64,000 nucleotides of DNA from Lagopus muta. Its lineage: Eukaryota; Chordata; Aves; Galliformes; Phasianidae. The first letter of the stretch is position 1; each line of letters starts with the position of its first letter. This document shows positions 10,101 to 20,700 of the stretch, piece by piece. The DNA is taken from assembly GCF_023343835.1 (NCBI RefSeq), contig NC_064434.1, positions 3,515,505-3,579,504 of the forward strand, read 5' to 3'. The notes under the pieces were generated by a model that ran no database searches, had not been told where the DNA came from, and saw only the letters and a program-made list of their open reading frames with translations. The position numbers and the translations under genes are program-made.

Positions 10101-10392
10101 TAGAGTAGAGAAGAGTAGATTAGACTGGAGTACGGTAGGGTAGAGTGGAGTGGAGTGGAGTGGAGTGGAATGGAATGGAATGGAATAGAATAAAATAGAA
10201 TAGGAGTAGAATAGAATAGAATAGAATAGAATAGAATAGAATAGAATAGAATAGAATAGAGTAGAGTAGAGTAGAGTAGAGTAGAGTAGAGTAGAATAGC
10301 ATAGCATAGCATAGCATAGCATAGCATAGCATAGCATAGCATAGCATAGCATAGCATAGCATAGCATAGCATAGCATGGCATAGCATGCCCC
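10101..10392. repeat. Composite pentamer microsatellite block
   Basis: Successive homogeneous 5-bp arrays lie side by side: GGAGT, then GGAAT, AATAG, AGTAG and finally ATAGC. Each differs from its neighbour by about one base, which suggests stepwise replacement of the repeat unit along one array. Confidence 0.95.
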
Positions 10393-10399
10393 AGGGGCA

Positions 10400-11780
10400 T
10401 AACTGAGACCAAAGTCCTTTTTGAAACATCTCTCTGGATGAAACTAGCCTTTCCTATGACACAAGGGGTTAATAAAGGACATGGTCAGGCTGTGCTGTCT
10501 GCTCTGAGGGCACATATTTGGTGGTTAGGGGAACACGTATCTTTGTGGTTCAGTGGGAGCTCACCCCATCCCTCCCACCACCTGTGTGAAGCTCAGTGCT
10601 CGTGTATGCTTGGCAAAGGTGGGAGCAATGATGATTGGCTTTTAAGGGAAACAACTCAGAGGTCTGCAAAGGGCTGACCTGAAGCCCAGAGCCTGATATT
10701 TGTCACAGAGCACTGGGCTTCTCTGCAAAGGGATATTTCTGCAAATGACTCAGAGTGCCAGCATGGAAACCACAGTGTGTAAAGGGCAGGAAACTGGGCC
10801 AACGGCCACCTCGCAGGGATTCCCCCAGATAGAGTCCTCAGGAAGCTGTCAAGTGGAACCAAAGCAGCAATTTGCAGTTTATGTCCTAAGATGTTTTGCA
10901 CAACCCACGGCACGACGAGTGCTTCTTTCACAAACTGGAATGGCACAAGATGTTTTGCACGAAGACCGAGGGCTTTGCAGAGAAGATTCAGCCCTGGGTA
11001 TTTCAGGTACAGCTCTGGAGCCATCCCAACCTCTGTAGGCAGCAATATGGTGAATGCTGTAGCATCAGACTTTTCTGTCTCCAGTACAAATAGCCACATT
11101 TATAGCTGGAGAACAGCTTGTAGAGCTGGCTTACATTGCAACAGAGGCTGGGATCTTCCCCCCTCCTCCCCGCTGGGCTGTAAGGTTTATTTGTGCAGCT
11201 ACCCAGTGAACGTACATTATGACTGAGCACGTCCTTACATATATGCATAAACACCCATTATACACACGGATTTGATGAGCCTGAATCTTGATTAAAAAAG
11301 GATACCATCAACATTTTGCAAACCAGCAACGGCTGACATACAGCGAATTCTTATGCAAAATGGTGATGAAAGCTTGTCATTCACGGGGCTGAATGGAGAT
11401 GTCATCCTGTGCTGCGTCTCCCAGCAGCTCTCAAGTGAAGCATAGAGAGCACGCTTCGATGGAGGGGGGGAACACAGAGCTCCTTTGTGTTGGGAGAGCG
11501 GGTTGCGTGCCAAGGCTAACGGATGGGGATGAAGTGTGTCCCAAGAAGCGTCCAGCAAACCACAGAGCTGTGTTTCTCTTTTGCAAGGCAGGATGACACA
11601 AGACCCGGGGCTGAAGGCCTCATGGGAAAGCAACTCTGTGTCATCTCTGACGGGGGAACAAACAGGAAAAGGTGCTTTGGGATCAATCGGTGGTGTCAGG
11701 AATACTGACTGCGTGGCAGGAGGACGAGAGCTGGGATCGAAGTGCTGCTGCCAGCAAGAAAGGAACCTGCCCTGCTGCTT
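10400..11780. other. Gene-free spacer upstream of AvBD5
   Basis: No coding region recognised. It should hold the AvBD5 promoter and any untranslated first exon, which I could not place. Confidence 0.5.
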
Positions 11781-11821
11781 CTTCTCCACACAGCTGTGAC
11801 CCCCCCAGGCATCTCCCAGCC

Positions 11822-12831
11822 ATGAAGATCCTGCCTCTCCTCTTTGCTGCCCTCCTCCTGGTGCTCCGGGGAGAACCAGGTGAGATGTACATATGTTGTG
11901 GGAAAGTGGTGATTTTGCCCTTTGCTGATATTTTGTAGGGGGTAACAGAGATTTTGATGATGATAGATCATAGAATCACAGAATGGCCTGGGCTGAAAAG
12001 GACCACAATGATCATTTAGTTTCAACCCCCCCTGCTGTGTGCAGGGTTACCAACCAGCAGACCAGGCTGCCCAGAGCCACATCCAGCCTGGCCTTGAATG
12101 CCTGCAGGGATGGGGCATCCACAGCCTCCTTGGGTTACTGTGGTACCCAATGAATTTCCATGGGAAAATTTGCCTTGGCTGGTGGAAAAAGGGAAAACTA
12201 GGCAGCCCAGGGATGTGGGGAGAGCTTTGCACTTGTGTTCAGCAGTGAGACAGCCAATGTTGGCTGTACAGGGGCAGAAGGCTGTGCTCACATCTGGGCA
12301 GAACTGTGCTGAGGTGTTCTCTTTCTGCTCTCTGCAGGGCTGTCCCTTGCTCAAGGATCACCCCAGGACTGCGAGCGCCGTGGGGGCTTCTGCTCCCACA
12401 GGTCTTGTCCTCCAGGGATCGGCCGCATTGGCCTCTGCTCCGAACAAGTTTTCTGCTGTCGGAGGTAGGCTCAGTGCTGCCTGGTGTGGGATGGCTGCTT
12501 CCTGTTGGGGTTGGAGATTAGGTCCTTGGGGAAAGGGAGTAATGCACAGCCCAATGACATGGGGGCATCCCTGGGTCTCTGCTGCTGTATTAAGCAAACT
12601 GGAAGATGCTGCTGGGGCTGCAGCAGTCTGGTGTCCTCTAGCACTACTGCTGGCAGAACAGCCACCACCTGTAGAGAGCGTGGAGCCTCTTCTCAGGCTT
12701 CCACCAGCCCCAGGACCGCAGTTCAGAAACAGACCCAAAGGGGGGTGGGCATTTTAACTGAGGGTTCTGGCCTCATAGAGTTGAGATGAGCACTGCTACA
12801 CCTTCCCTCCCACAGCCGATGGTATTCCTGA
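11822..12831 (+). CDS. AvBD5: Avian beta-defensin 5
   Basis: Secreted antimicrobial beta-defensin, 66 residues. Coding exons are 11822-11879 (signal MKILPLLFAALLLVLRGEP), 12338-12464 (mature peptide) and 12816-12831 (C CGA TGG TAT TCC TGA, giving SRWYS). Cysteines are at 31, 38, 43, 53, 59 and 60. The block QDCERRGGFCSHRSCPPGIG is nearly the same as chicken AvBD5, and the SRWYS end is identical as I recall it. Splice acceptors TCTGCAG and CCCACAG and donors GTGAGA and GTAGGC are all canonical. An acceptor (CCACACAG, ending 11793) just upstream of the ATG suggests an untranslated first exon further left. The first coding intron contains a CR1 fragment. Confidence 0.95.
11967..12140 (-). mobile_element. 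CR1 LINE fragment in AvBD5 intron
   Basis: Minus-strand CR1: ATCATAGAATCACAGAATGG through GGCCTTGAATGCCTGCAGGG and CAGCCTCCTTGGG. It belongs to the same subfamily as the copies at 17.3, 22.2 and 59.0 kb. Confidence 0.95.
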
Positions 12832-14220
12832 TGGCCTCTGATGTCCCCTCACGTTGATCTCCATGCAGAGCATCGAAGTCACCACGTAACTTTGCAGTGC
12901 ACCAGAGGCAACAGTCACCACTGGGAGCAGTGGTGACCCTGGACAACCAGACCTCAGCCCTGTGAGATCCCCTCTGTCCCCAATACAAGGTGGCAGCTTG
13001 CATTAACACTATGGAGACGTCTGTCTGTCCTAAGGAATGGTGTGTGGGGGTGCGTCTCTTTTCTCTGTTTCATTCCTCCTTTGGGATTCAACACCACTTT
13101 GTTAGAACTGGTCACCTCCAGGGAGTCTGTAGCCCAAGAAAGCAAGAGTGAGAAAAAGGGATAGAAAGGGATCTGCCCCTGTTCCTTGTGACTGTTTCAC
13201 AGTGGACCTTAGTAAAGGTGGGAGGTCGAATCTGGTGGATGACACTACTGGGGTCTTCTCTTCCTGCTCGAGATCAGTGGGGAACATCATCTCCTTCCTT
13301 GCCCAAGCCAATGAGAAGATGGTGAATTCTAGATAGATGCAGATCCACAGACACACGTATACACACCATCCTCACCTTCCCTCCCTTCAAGTTGTCCCCA
13401 GGCCCCAGCACTAGCCCCATGAGGCAGGGGGATCTGCAAGGACCTTGACTCCAGCTTCCCCTGGCAGAAAGGGCAACACCATACCCTGTGTCAGGGATGG
13501 GGAGGTTGCTGTCAAGTCTCTGAGTTCAGTCTGTGCCTGAAGTTGTTCACCTGATCCTACGCTGAATCAAGAGTCCCTGTGGAGCTATTACACAAGACAT
13601 AGAACTTTTCCAGTGGAAGCTGGCAGGACAGGAATCCTTGCAGTGCTCCAGGGAGGGGAGCAGAGCAGACCAGGGTGGGGCTGGGACATGTCCAGCCTGG
13701 AGCATTGGGCATCTCCATGGCAATGATCCAAGGCAAAATCGGGATGCCTGCTGGGTGTTGGAGATCCAAGTCCAGATCAGCAAGGCCAGGCTGCAGTTTG
13801 GGTGGAGATTGAGCACGAGACCCAGCTTAAAGCAGCTCCTTGGAACAGGGATCAACCCTGACACCATGACCTCCCTGCAGCGTGTGCTGGGAGCCCTCTC
13901 CCCATTATCATCAGCAAGCTGGGGAAACCCTTGATTATGCTGAGCCTGGTACCAAATCTGCATGAGAAGGAATAATCAAAGAGTCCCTACAGCCACAGAA
14001 ACCAACATGGGATGCCCAGTTCTCCTTTTACAGATTTTTGCTCTAGGAAGAACCCTGCTGTGGGTCTGTCTGGTACATGGCACGAGACCCCTGGTCTCCT
14101 ATGTATCCCTTCATCTCTTCAGGATAAAACACCCAGTGCATCTACACCAGCCACTCTCTGCTCATCCCGGGCAGTTCATGGCAAACCATTGCAGCCTGTG
14201 TGATTTCAGAGCAGCTGGGT
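12832..14220. other. Gene-free spacer between AvBD5 and AvBD3
   Basis: No gene recognised. The right end grades into the AvBD3 promoter region, which is similar to the AvBD1 promoter region. Confidence 0.5.
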
Positions 14221-14259
14221 GTCACAAGCTGTGCTCTTGCATGAGGATAACGGTGAAGT

Positions 14260-14508
14260 TTGCAACAACCCCAACAGGCACCTCAGCAGCTGAGAGGGAT
14301 AAGGAGCATCGCCAGCACCCTCATGCAGAAGGGTGACTTTCTGATTGGTCAAGAGGTATCAGCAGGGATAAGCACATGTCCCTCCCCCCAGCAATGGTAT
14401 AAAAATGCTCTATTTAGGACAAAGCCGTTCTCTGTGACTGTGGGGTCTGCTGTACACAAGGGATTCCTGTTAGGTGTCTTCGTGTTCATACACCAAGGCA
14501 TTCATCAG
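14260..14508 (+). promoter_or_regulatory. AvBD3 promoter and untranslated exon 1
   Basis: In order: TTTGCAACA (possible C/EBP site, 14258-14267), AAGGGTGACTTTCTGATTGG (inverted CCAAT core 14344-14348), TATAAAAA at 14398-14405, and a presumed untranslated exon from about 14430 to a CAG|GTAGGT donor at 14508/14509. The whole block aligns with the AvBD1 promoter at 19.5-19.8 kb. CCAAT-to-TATA spacing is 54 bp. Confidence 0.7.
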
Positions 14509-14683
14509 GTAGGTACTTGCAGTGTTGCCTCTCTGCTCGAGTCCCATCATCTTTGACTCCTCTGAATGGCAGATTTTAAGATCTTCCCTGACCTCTTGCT
14601 CTTGCTAGGACACTGTCAGTGAAAGTGGAGCTGGGGAGTTCTCTTGTTGCTGGTTAACTTGGTAAAAACCTTGAGTTGAGGGT

Positions 14684-14737
14684 AGAGAATAGAGTAGAGT
14701 AGAGTAAAGTAAGGTAGGGTAAAGTAGAGTGGAGTGG
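14684..14737. repeat. (AGAGT)n short pentamer tract
   Basis: Imperfect AGAGT/AAAGT units directly next to a CR1 fragment, as at 10.1 kb. Confidence 0.75.
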
Positions 14738-14990
14738 AATGGAATATTTCAGTTGGATGGGACCTTCAAAGACCATCTAGCTGAATTGCCTGACCACTTT
14801 GGGGCTAACAAAAAGCTAAAGCACATTGCTGAGTGTATTATCCAAATGCCTCTTGAACACTGATGGGTGTGAGGCATCAACCACCTCTCTGAGAAACCTG
14901 TTTATGTACTTGACTAGCTCTTAAGTAAATATGTTTTTCCTAATAAATATAATAAATGTATTTTCCTAATAAAAGTAATGTCCCAAGCTG
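14738..14990 (-). mobile_element. CR1 LINE fragment (diverged)
   Basis: Minus-strand CR1 similarity (GTTGGATGGGACCTTCAAAG, TGCCTCTTGAACACTGATGG, ACCACCTCTCTGAGAAACCTG). Older than its neighbours. Confidence 0.75.
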
Positions 14991-15725
14991 AGCTGGAAGG
15001 TCCTTCCTGAAGCCTGGGTAAGCTAGAATGATTGGGCAGGATGGTTTCAGCAGCCAGCTTTGAACTGCCTGTGGTGGAAGGCGATGCTAATTAAACTTTC
15101 ATACAGTGTGGCAGCTCCAGGTGCAAGCATTTCCCTGACCCTCAAAGCCTGGATCCTTCCTTGTCTCTAGTTTGATGATGAGCTTTGCACTGATGTTCAG
15201 ATATCCTCTACTGTGCTTGAAATTCTATTTTATTTCATCCCTTAATTGTGATCAACTGTGGGGACAGCCAGTTGTGAGGTCATAGAAATTTAGTACTGTC
15301 TGTGACTCCTGGATTGGAGAAATTGGAGTGTATATTTTTTTTCCAGAAGAAAAGTGTTGGACGCATGAAGGATGGGGGGAATAAAGCTTTATCAGCTCCA
15401 CAACTTTCAGTGGTAGTTTTTTATCTATGTATTTCTAAGTTTGACTGGAAGTTGCTTTGATTGAAATGGCAAGAGGTGGACTTGAGGTCTGCAGTCAGTT
15501 CTTAGGGAAAAGTCTATCAAAGATCTTTGACACTGGTAATGGGCAAACATCACCTTGAGTAACGGATTTCAAAGGGATGGAGACCACTTGAAATGTTCCT
15601 AATATCTGCATGGTAGTGCACAAAAGCATATCACTATGCCCAGGCTTCTAAGCTGTCTCTGTTCTGCCATGTCCTTGTTGCCTTTGCTCATCCACTCTGC
15701 GGCCTCGTGAAGACCTGCTCCAGGC

Positions 15726-17647
15726 ATGAAGATCCTGTACCTGCTGTTCCCCTTCTTCCTCTTGTTCCTCCAGAGTGCTGCAGGTGAGAGGGGAAGATGG
15801 GGTGAGGTGTGAGCCCGTATCAGTAGAGTCTTCCCTTGTTCTGGGAAGAAATTGCCTTTGTTGGAACATTGCAGAGATTGGGAGGCAGTGAAATAATTCT
15901 GTGAGTGACCTTTCCAAGAGGTGCAGAAACTCCCCATAAATAGAAGCCTGGCTTGGTGTCTGTCGGGAGGAGTTTTGGCTGCAGGTTGCAATCCTGTGTC
16001 CAGCTGCAATCTGAATGAGCTCCCATTGGCAAGGCTGGGGTTTGGACAGCAGCATAACATTATAGAATCATTAAGGTTGGAAAAAACCTCAAAGATCATA
16101 CAGTCTAACCATCTCCCTACTACCAGTATCACCCACTAAGCCATGTCTCTAAGTATTACATCTGTCCTATCATAAAACACCTCCAAGGATGGTGACCACC
16201 ACTTCCTTGGGCAGCCTGCTGTAATGCATTATCATTCTTTCAGAGAAGAAATTCTTCCTAATATCTGACCTGAGCCTCTCCTGGGATAACTTAAGGCCAT
16301 TCCCTCATCCTTCAGTGGGACCTGTGCAGGGATGGGATAGAGCCCTCGGTGGCTTTTGACTCAGTGGATGCAAAGCTGTCCCATTTTGACTAGCGGGTCT
16401 CAGCTGAGTGTCCCAGAGTCCTTGCCCTAAGCCATGACCTCTCTGAGGGTTGGGTTTCCATCAGAGGTCCCTTGAACTCCGGGTGCAGTTATGACAGGTA
16501 TATGAGGAGTGCCCCACTTGCCAGCTCCGCTGGTCCAGGAAGGGGTGGACAAGAAGGTGAGCTGGACACACAGGTGGGGATCCTGCACACCTCTCCTTGG
16601 AACTCTGGCTGGTCTTTCCCATCTGCTCTCTTAGGTTCCCCCACTGGTGTGGAAGAATCCTTCTAGGTGAGACACCTTGCTTTGAAAGACACAAATATCA
16701 GTCACTTCCACCCACCTTCACAACATCTTCTCCCTGTGTGACTTTCCATCTACCAGGAACTCCCATCCAGTGCAGAATAAGAGGAGGATACTGTCGTGTT
16801 GGGAGCTGCAGCTTCCCACACATAGCTATTGCAAAATGTGCGACGTTTATTCCCTGCTGTGGAAGGTAAGATCTGGATTCCTGGATGAGGAAAGGGATCC
16901 CTCCTTTGCCTATTGAAATTGCTGTCATACATCTCTCTCTCTCACTAATGTCTAGCAGGCAATATCTGGCGTATGGTTGGACTAGATGATCTTAGAGGTC
17001 TTTTCCAACCCAAATGTTTCTATGATAAATGCTCCACAAGAGGCCCAGGAAGGGAAAAGCCCTTGTGGCCCTGTGTGAGGCTGAAGGAGCCAGCAGCCCT
17101 CCATTCTCCTTAGAGGCCCCTTAACATTTGCAGGGGATCTCCCAGGATTGGAGATGGTCAGAGCTGTTGTGTTCTTGACAACATCTTGTTGTCGTGTTCT
17201 TGTTCTTCTGCAAAGACCTGGACTCAGGGCTAGCAACCAGTAATTGGAGCATGAGTTCCAATAAGCCATGAACAGTAAGGGATGGAGTTACCCTTTGAGC
17301 ATTGACAGGGGAGGTTTAGATTGGATATGAGGAGGAAGTTTTTCCCCCAGAGGGTGGTGAGGCACTGGCACAGGTTGCCCAAGGAGGCTGTGGATGCCCC
17401 ATCCCTGCAGGCATTCAAGGCCAGGCTGGATGTGGCTCTGGGCAGCCTGGTCTGCTGGTTGGTGACCTGCACACAGCAGGAGGTTGGAACTGGATGAGCA
17501 TTGTGGGCCTTTTCAACCTGTGATTCTATGATTCTCTCAGGTCCCAAGGCTTGTTCCTCCTTGGAGAGGAGGTGAGAGAGCAGGGAGAAGTGAGTTGCAA
17601 GCAGGTGACATGCTTGTCTGTTTTCTCTGTACAGCATATGGGGTTGA
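15726..17647 (+). CDS. AvBD3: Avian beta-defensin 3
   Basis: Antimicrobial beta-defensin of 59 residues. Coding exons are 15726-15783 (signal [19 protein letters not shown]), 16757-16865 (mature) and 17635-17647 (C ATA TGG GGT TGA). Cysteines are at 25, 32, 37, 47, 53 and 54; the core [18 protein letters not shown] matches chicken AvBD3. Chicken AvBD3 carries a long tail (..CCGRAYEVDALNS..). Here the acceptor AG is two bases further on, so the peptide ends CCGSIWG, like AvBD1. The expected 5'-UTR acceptor, by alignment with AvBD1, reads CG instead of AG at 15700-15701. AATAAA is at 17808-17813. AvBD3 and AvBD1 are tandem duplicates in exons, promoters and 3' UTRs. Confidence 0.93.
16062..16330 (-). 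mobile_element. CR1 LINE fragment in AvBD3 intron
   Basis: Minus-strand CR1 from TATAGAATCATTAAGGTTGG to GGCCATTCCCTCATCC, with the usual internal landmarks (CTTGGGCAGCCTG, TTCCTAATATCTGACC). Confidence 0.93.
16965..17028 (+). mobile_element. CR1 LINE fragment (3' tail)
   Basis: Contains GGTTGGACTAGATGATCTTA, GGTCTTTTCCAACCC and TTTCTATGAT. Lies in the last AvBD3 intron. Confidence 0.9.
17285..17537 (+). mobile_element. CR1 LINE fragment in AvBD3 intron
   Basis: Plus-strand CR1 with GATTGGATATGAGGAGGAAG, GGTTGCCCAAGGAGGCTGTG and TGTGATTCTATGATTCT. Confidence 0.95.
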
Positions 17648-17807
17648 TGCCCTGAATTTTGTGAGGACATCACCCTGGAAACATCCCCTGTGGACCTCTC
17701 CCCTTCCCACCTCTGCAGTCTTCCATGACGTGACTGTGGCAGTGGAAGCTGAAGACATCCCACCCTGGACCTGCTATTGTTTGCCCAGTGGCTGCTTTTC
17801 CCTGCTG

Positions 17808-17813
17808 AATAAA
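17808..17813 (+). terminator. Poly(A) signal, AvBD3
   Basis: AATAAA within CTGCTGAATAAAGGC, 160 bp after the AvBD3 stop and conserved in the AvBD1 3' UTR. Confidence 0.85.
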
Positions 17814-17889
17814 GGCATGCAGTTTGGCATTGCAGCTGATGGGGAGTGTGTGTGTGTCCCTGTGCCAGAAGCTCTTCCCCATTAGCACC

Positions 17890-18690
17890 ATGGGGATGCC
17901 AGAGCTTGCAGTCCCTGTGTGGCCTTAGGATTTGCTTCAGGTGAAGAAGGTTCAGAATGATGCTCCTCACTGGGGATGGCAAGCAGGAACCCTGTGCTGG
18001 TCCTCTCAGGCACGGGTGTCCCTCATCCCTGGCAGCCACAGGCACTGGCTGCATGCAGGTGGCTCTGCTGGGTGGTGTAACTCCATATTAGTCTCTTTTT
18101 GGAGTGGGCAGCAGTTCTTTTGTATGAATGCTCAGTCCACAAGTCCATGGATGCCAAGGAGATACCCTTCTTCTACTCAGTGGGAAAGAAGTCCTCATGT
18201 GTGCCATGGAGGTGATTCTTGTGCCCAAGTGGACCAGGACAGTGCTCCAACAGATTGCATGTTTGCTTGCCCATGTGTGTATGCACTCTGAAAAATAGGA
18301 ACGGAATAATGGTTATCTCCACTGATGTGGTGAAAACTCTTTCTCTTGGTATTTGCCTGACCTAGCCACTCTAAGCAAGAAGGCTGAAAGCAGAAATAGC
18401 CACATGAAAGAGTGCATCAGCCAGGTGGCAGGGGCTGGTTGTTCCCATTCATTTCTCCCGTTTCCCCTTCCCCTACACATCCTCCATAAACTTACACAGC
18501 TCTGAAGTCCTTACCTCCCAGGTTCACATCTTATCAGCTGCAAGGTTCACCACCCTCTCCAGAAGTGTTACCTGTAACTCATTAGCCCACTAATTCATGT
18601 GACTGTAATGTCTGTTCCATCCCTAGAAATATGCCTCTGCTGTTAAGATCAATGGTATCCTGGACTACATTTGAGAAGGTGTTGCCTGCA
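17890..18690. other. Gene-free spacer
   Basis: Single-copy-looking DNA between AvBD3 and a CR1-type repeat. No gene recognised. Confidence 0.5.
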
Positions 18691-18699
18691 CATCAAGGG

Positions 18700-19020
18700 A
18701 AGTGGCCTTTCCCCTTGGCTCAATACCTGCAGTGCCAGGTCCAGTTCCGCAGTCATAAAGGCTTGCAGGAGATGCAAGGGGATGGAGCTCTGCTCCATGG
18801 AGCCTGGGGGCACAGGGCACAGCCTGGAGCCCAGAAGCTGCCATCAGCAGCACTGCTCTGCTGAGTGGGTGCCTGAGCCCTGGCACAGGGAGCAGAGAGC
18901 AGTGGGGGCTGTGCACTGGGGAGCCCCAAAGGTCACCTGGATGTGGTGCTGAGCACCTGCTCTGGGTGTCTCTGCTTGAGCAACTTGAGACGAGCTAGCC
19001 TCCAGAGGTTCCTTCCAATA
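18700..19020 (+). mobile_element. CR1-type LINE fragment
   Basis: It ends with the CR1 phrase CTGGGTGTCTCTGCTTGAGC..GCCTCCAGAGGTTCCTTCC. The left part (CAAGGGGATGGAGCTCTGCTCCATGG..., CAGCAGCACTGCTCTGCTG) matches, in reverse, the repeat in each AvBD6 intron and part of 53.2-53.4 kb. Confidence 0.75.
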
Positions 19021-19524
19021 TTAAGCATATCCTTTCTCATTATTAAGCTTCCCTTTCTCATTATTTCTTGTTGCATTGGAAAAGGCTCCAGACCAAGTGC
19101 CTGTGGAGGATCTGACACTCTCCCTCTATGTGCTTTTACTGTTGTCTTTACCACTGTGACTTGAACGGACTGGGAGAGGATGCAGATGGGTTGGGTTGGA
19201 TGATTTTCTGACCTTAACACATATCCTGGTGTTACTATCTCTGTTTGACTAGACTGAAACTGTAGTGCTTCTCACCTTTGGCATGGCAGCCACGTGACTA
19301 TCTTGTCCCAGGTTCTTGCAGTGTCTCAAGTTGAGAGGGTTTTCAATATCCTGCATGTTATTGCACATCCCATCTAAACTGACTGCTTAATCAAATAGGA
19401 GGAGGCAAACAAAGATCCTCTTTATTTTGGGACCAAGCTGCTGTTTGCTGTCTGCACCAACCAAACACATTGCACATCCCCCAAAATTTCCAGCATGCTA
19501 CCACAGCTCGTGTGCCTGCTGTGA

Positions 19525-19820
19525 GCCAAGATGTGTTGCGTGAGGGTAACTGTGACTATTGCAACAGCACCAGTGAGCACCTCAGCCTCTCCCACCACAG
19601 CCAGCAGCAATGAGGAGCAGCTGCTCCATCCCTATGCACATGGGTCACTTTCTGATTGGCCAAGGGGAGAGGTGGCAGCCAGAATAAGCCCATGTCCCAC
19701 ACAGTATAAAACTAGGGGAAGTGGGGCAATACAGTGTTCCCTGATCCTCACCCACCTGGATGCACATTGTTGTTGGTGGGGTTCTTATTGCCTTGCTGTA
19801 CTCTGAGAAACCATCTTTGG
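19525..19820 (+). promoter_or_regulatory. AvBD1 promoter and untranslated exon 1
   Basis: ATTGCAACAGCACC (possible C/EBP site), then ATGGGTCACTTTCTGATTGG with the inverted CCAAT core at 19655-19659, TATAAAA at 19705-19711, and a presumed untranslated exon ending at TTTGG|GTGAGT (19820/19821). It aligns with the AvBD3 promoter and, for the core module, with the AvBD2 promoter. CCAAT-to-TATA spacing is 50 bp. Confidence 0.75.
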
Positions 19821-20032
19821 GTGAGTAACTTGGTGCTTCGTTCCAGGAAAGCTGCCCATTCAGTCTTCCTGTGCAAACCCATCATCCTGCAGCCATCCGC
19901 ACTGCTAACTATTGGATGTGTCTGTGAATAGAAACAAGAGCTAGAGGAGGCTGAGAAGGAGGGGAAAACATTAATAGGAGTGTTGGAGCCCAGAACATGT
20001 GGAAACCAGAGATAGCGTTTCCTATTTGTAGC

Positions 20033-20115
20033 TGCCCAGAGCCACATCCAGCCTGGCCTTGAATGCCTGCAGGGATGGGGCATCCACAGCCTCCTTGGGC
20101 AACCTGTTGCAACCT
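20033..20115 (-). mobile_element. CR1 LINE fragment (internal)
   Basis: Only the internal CR1 block is present (GCTGCCCAGAGCCACATCC, GGCCTTGAATGCCTGCAGGG). Both ends are missing. Confidence 0.9.
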
Positions 20116-20700
20116 AAGATCTTCTGTTCTGGGGAAACAAGGCTTGTTCCCTCCTTTCAGGCAGCAGAATAGATTTTCCATCCTTTCAGGCTTCAGTTAA
20201 TACAAGGTAGAATTGTATCGCTGCTTCTGGCCACCAAGATCTACCCATCCTTTTGCTCGTCCTGGGGCAGGGCTTCATGGGGCTGTGGCAGTGAGAGCAG
20301 AGCTGGGGAGTTCTGTTATTGCTGGGAGAGACCATGAGTGGATGATGTGCCAGGATGCCTTTGGTGAGCCTGGGGAAACAGAAGTGCTTGGGTGGAGTGG
20401 TTTGGGTGGCCAGCTTTGCATTGACGCACTGCACCAACTAACAATACATGTAGTGTGGCACCTCCAGGTACAAGCATTTCCTTGACTTTCAGAGCCTGGA
20501 TTGACCCTCATGTAATTGTTGGAATTGCTTTGTCACAAGCACCTCCTGATGTGTAAACTGCTCTGATGTTTAAGCAGAAACAGAAGATTCAAATACACCA
20601 GTGGCACTTCTGACATGTTGTCTGTGCTAGAAAGTGTATCTTGTGTTGCTTTTGTTTCTCCCCTCTGTAGCCCTGTGAAAACCTGGGACAGGCGTAAACC

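Noticed and set aside
9881-10429. 182-residue minus-strand frame rich in CYAML and YSILF repeats
   Set aside because: Product of the pentamer microsatellite. Not a gene.
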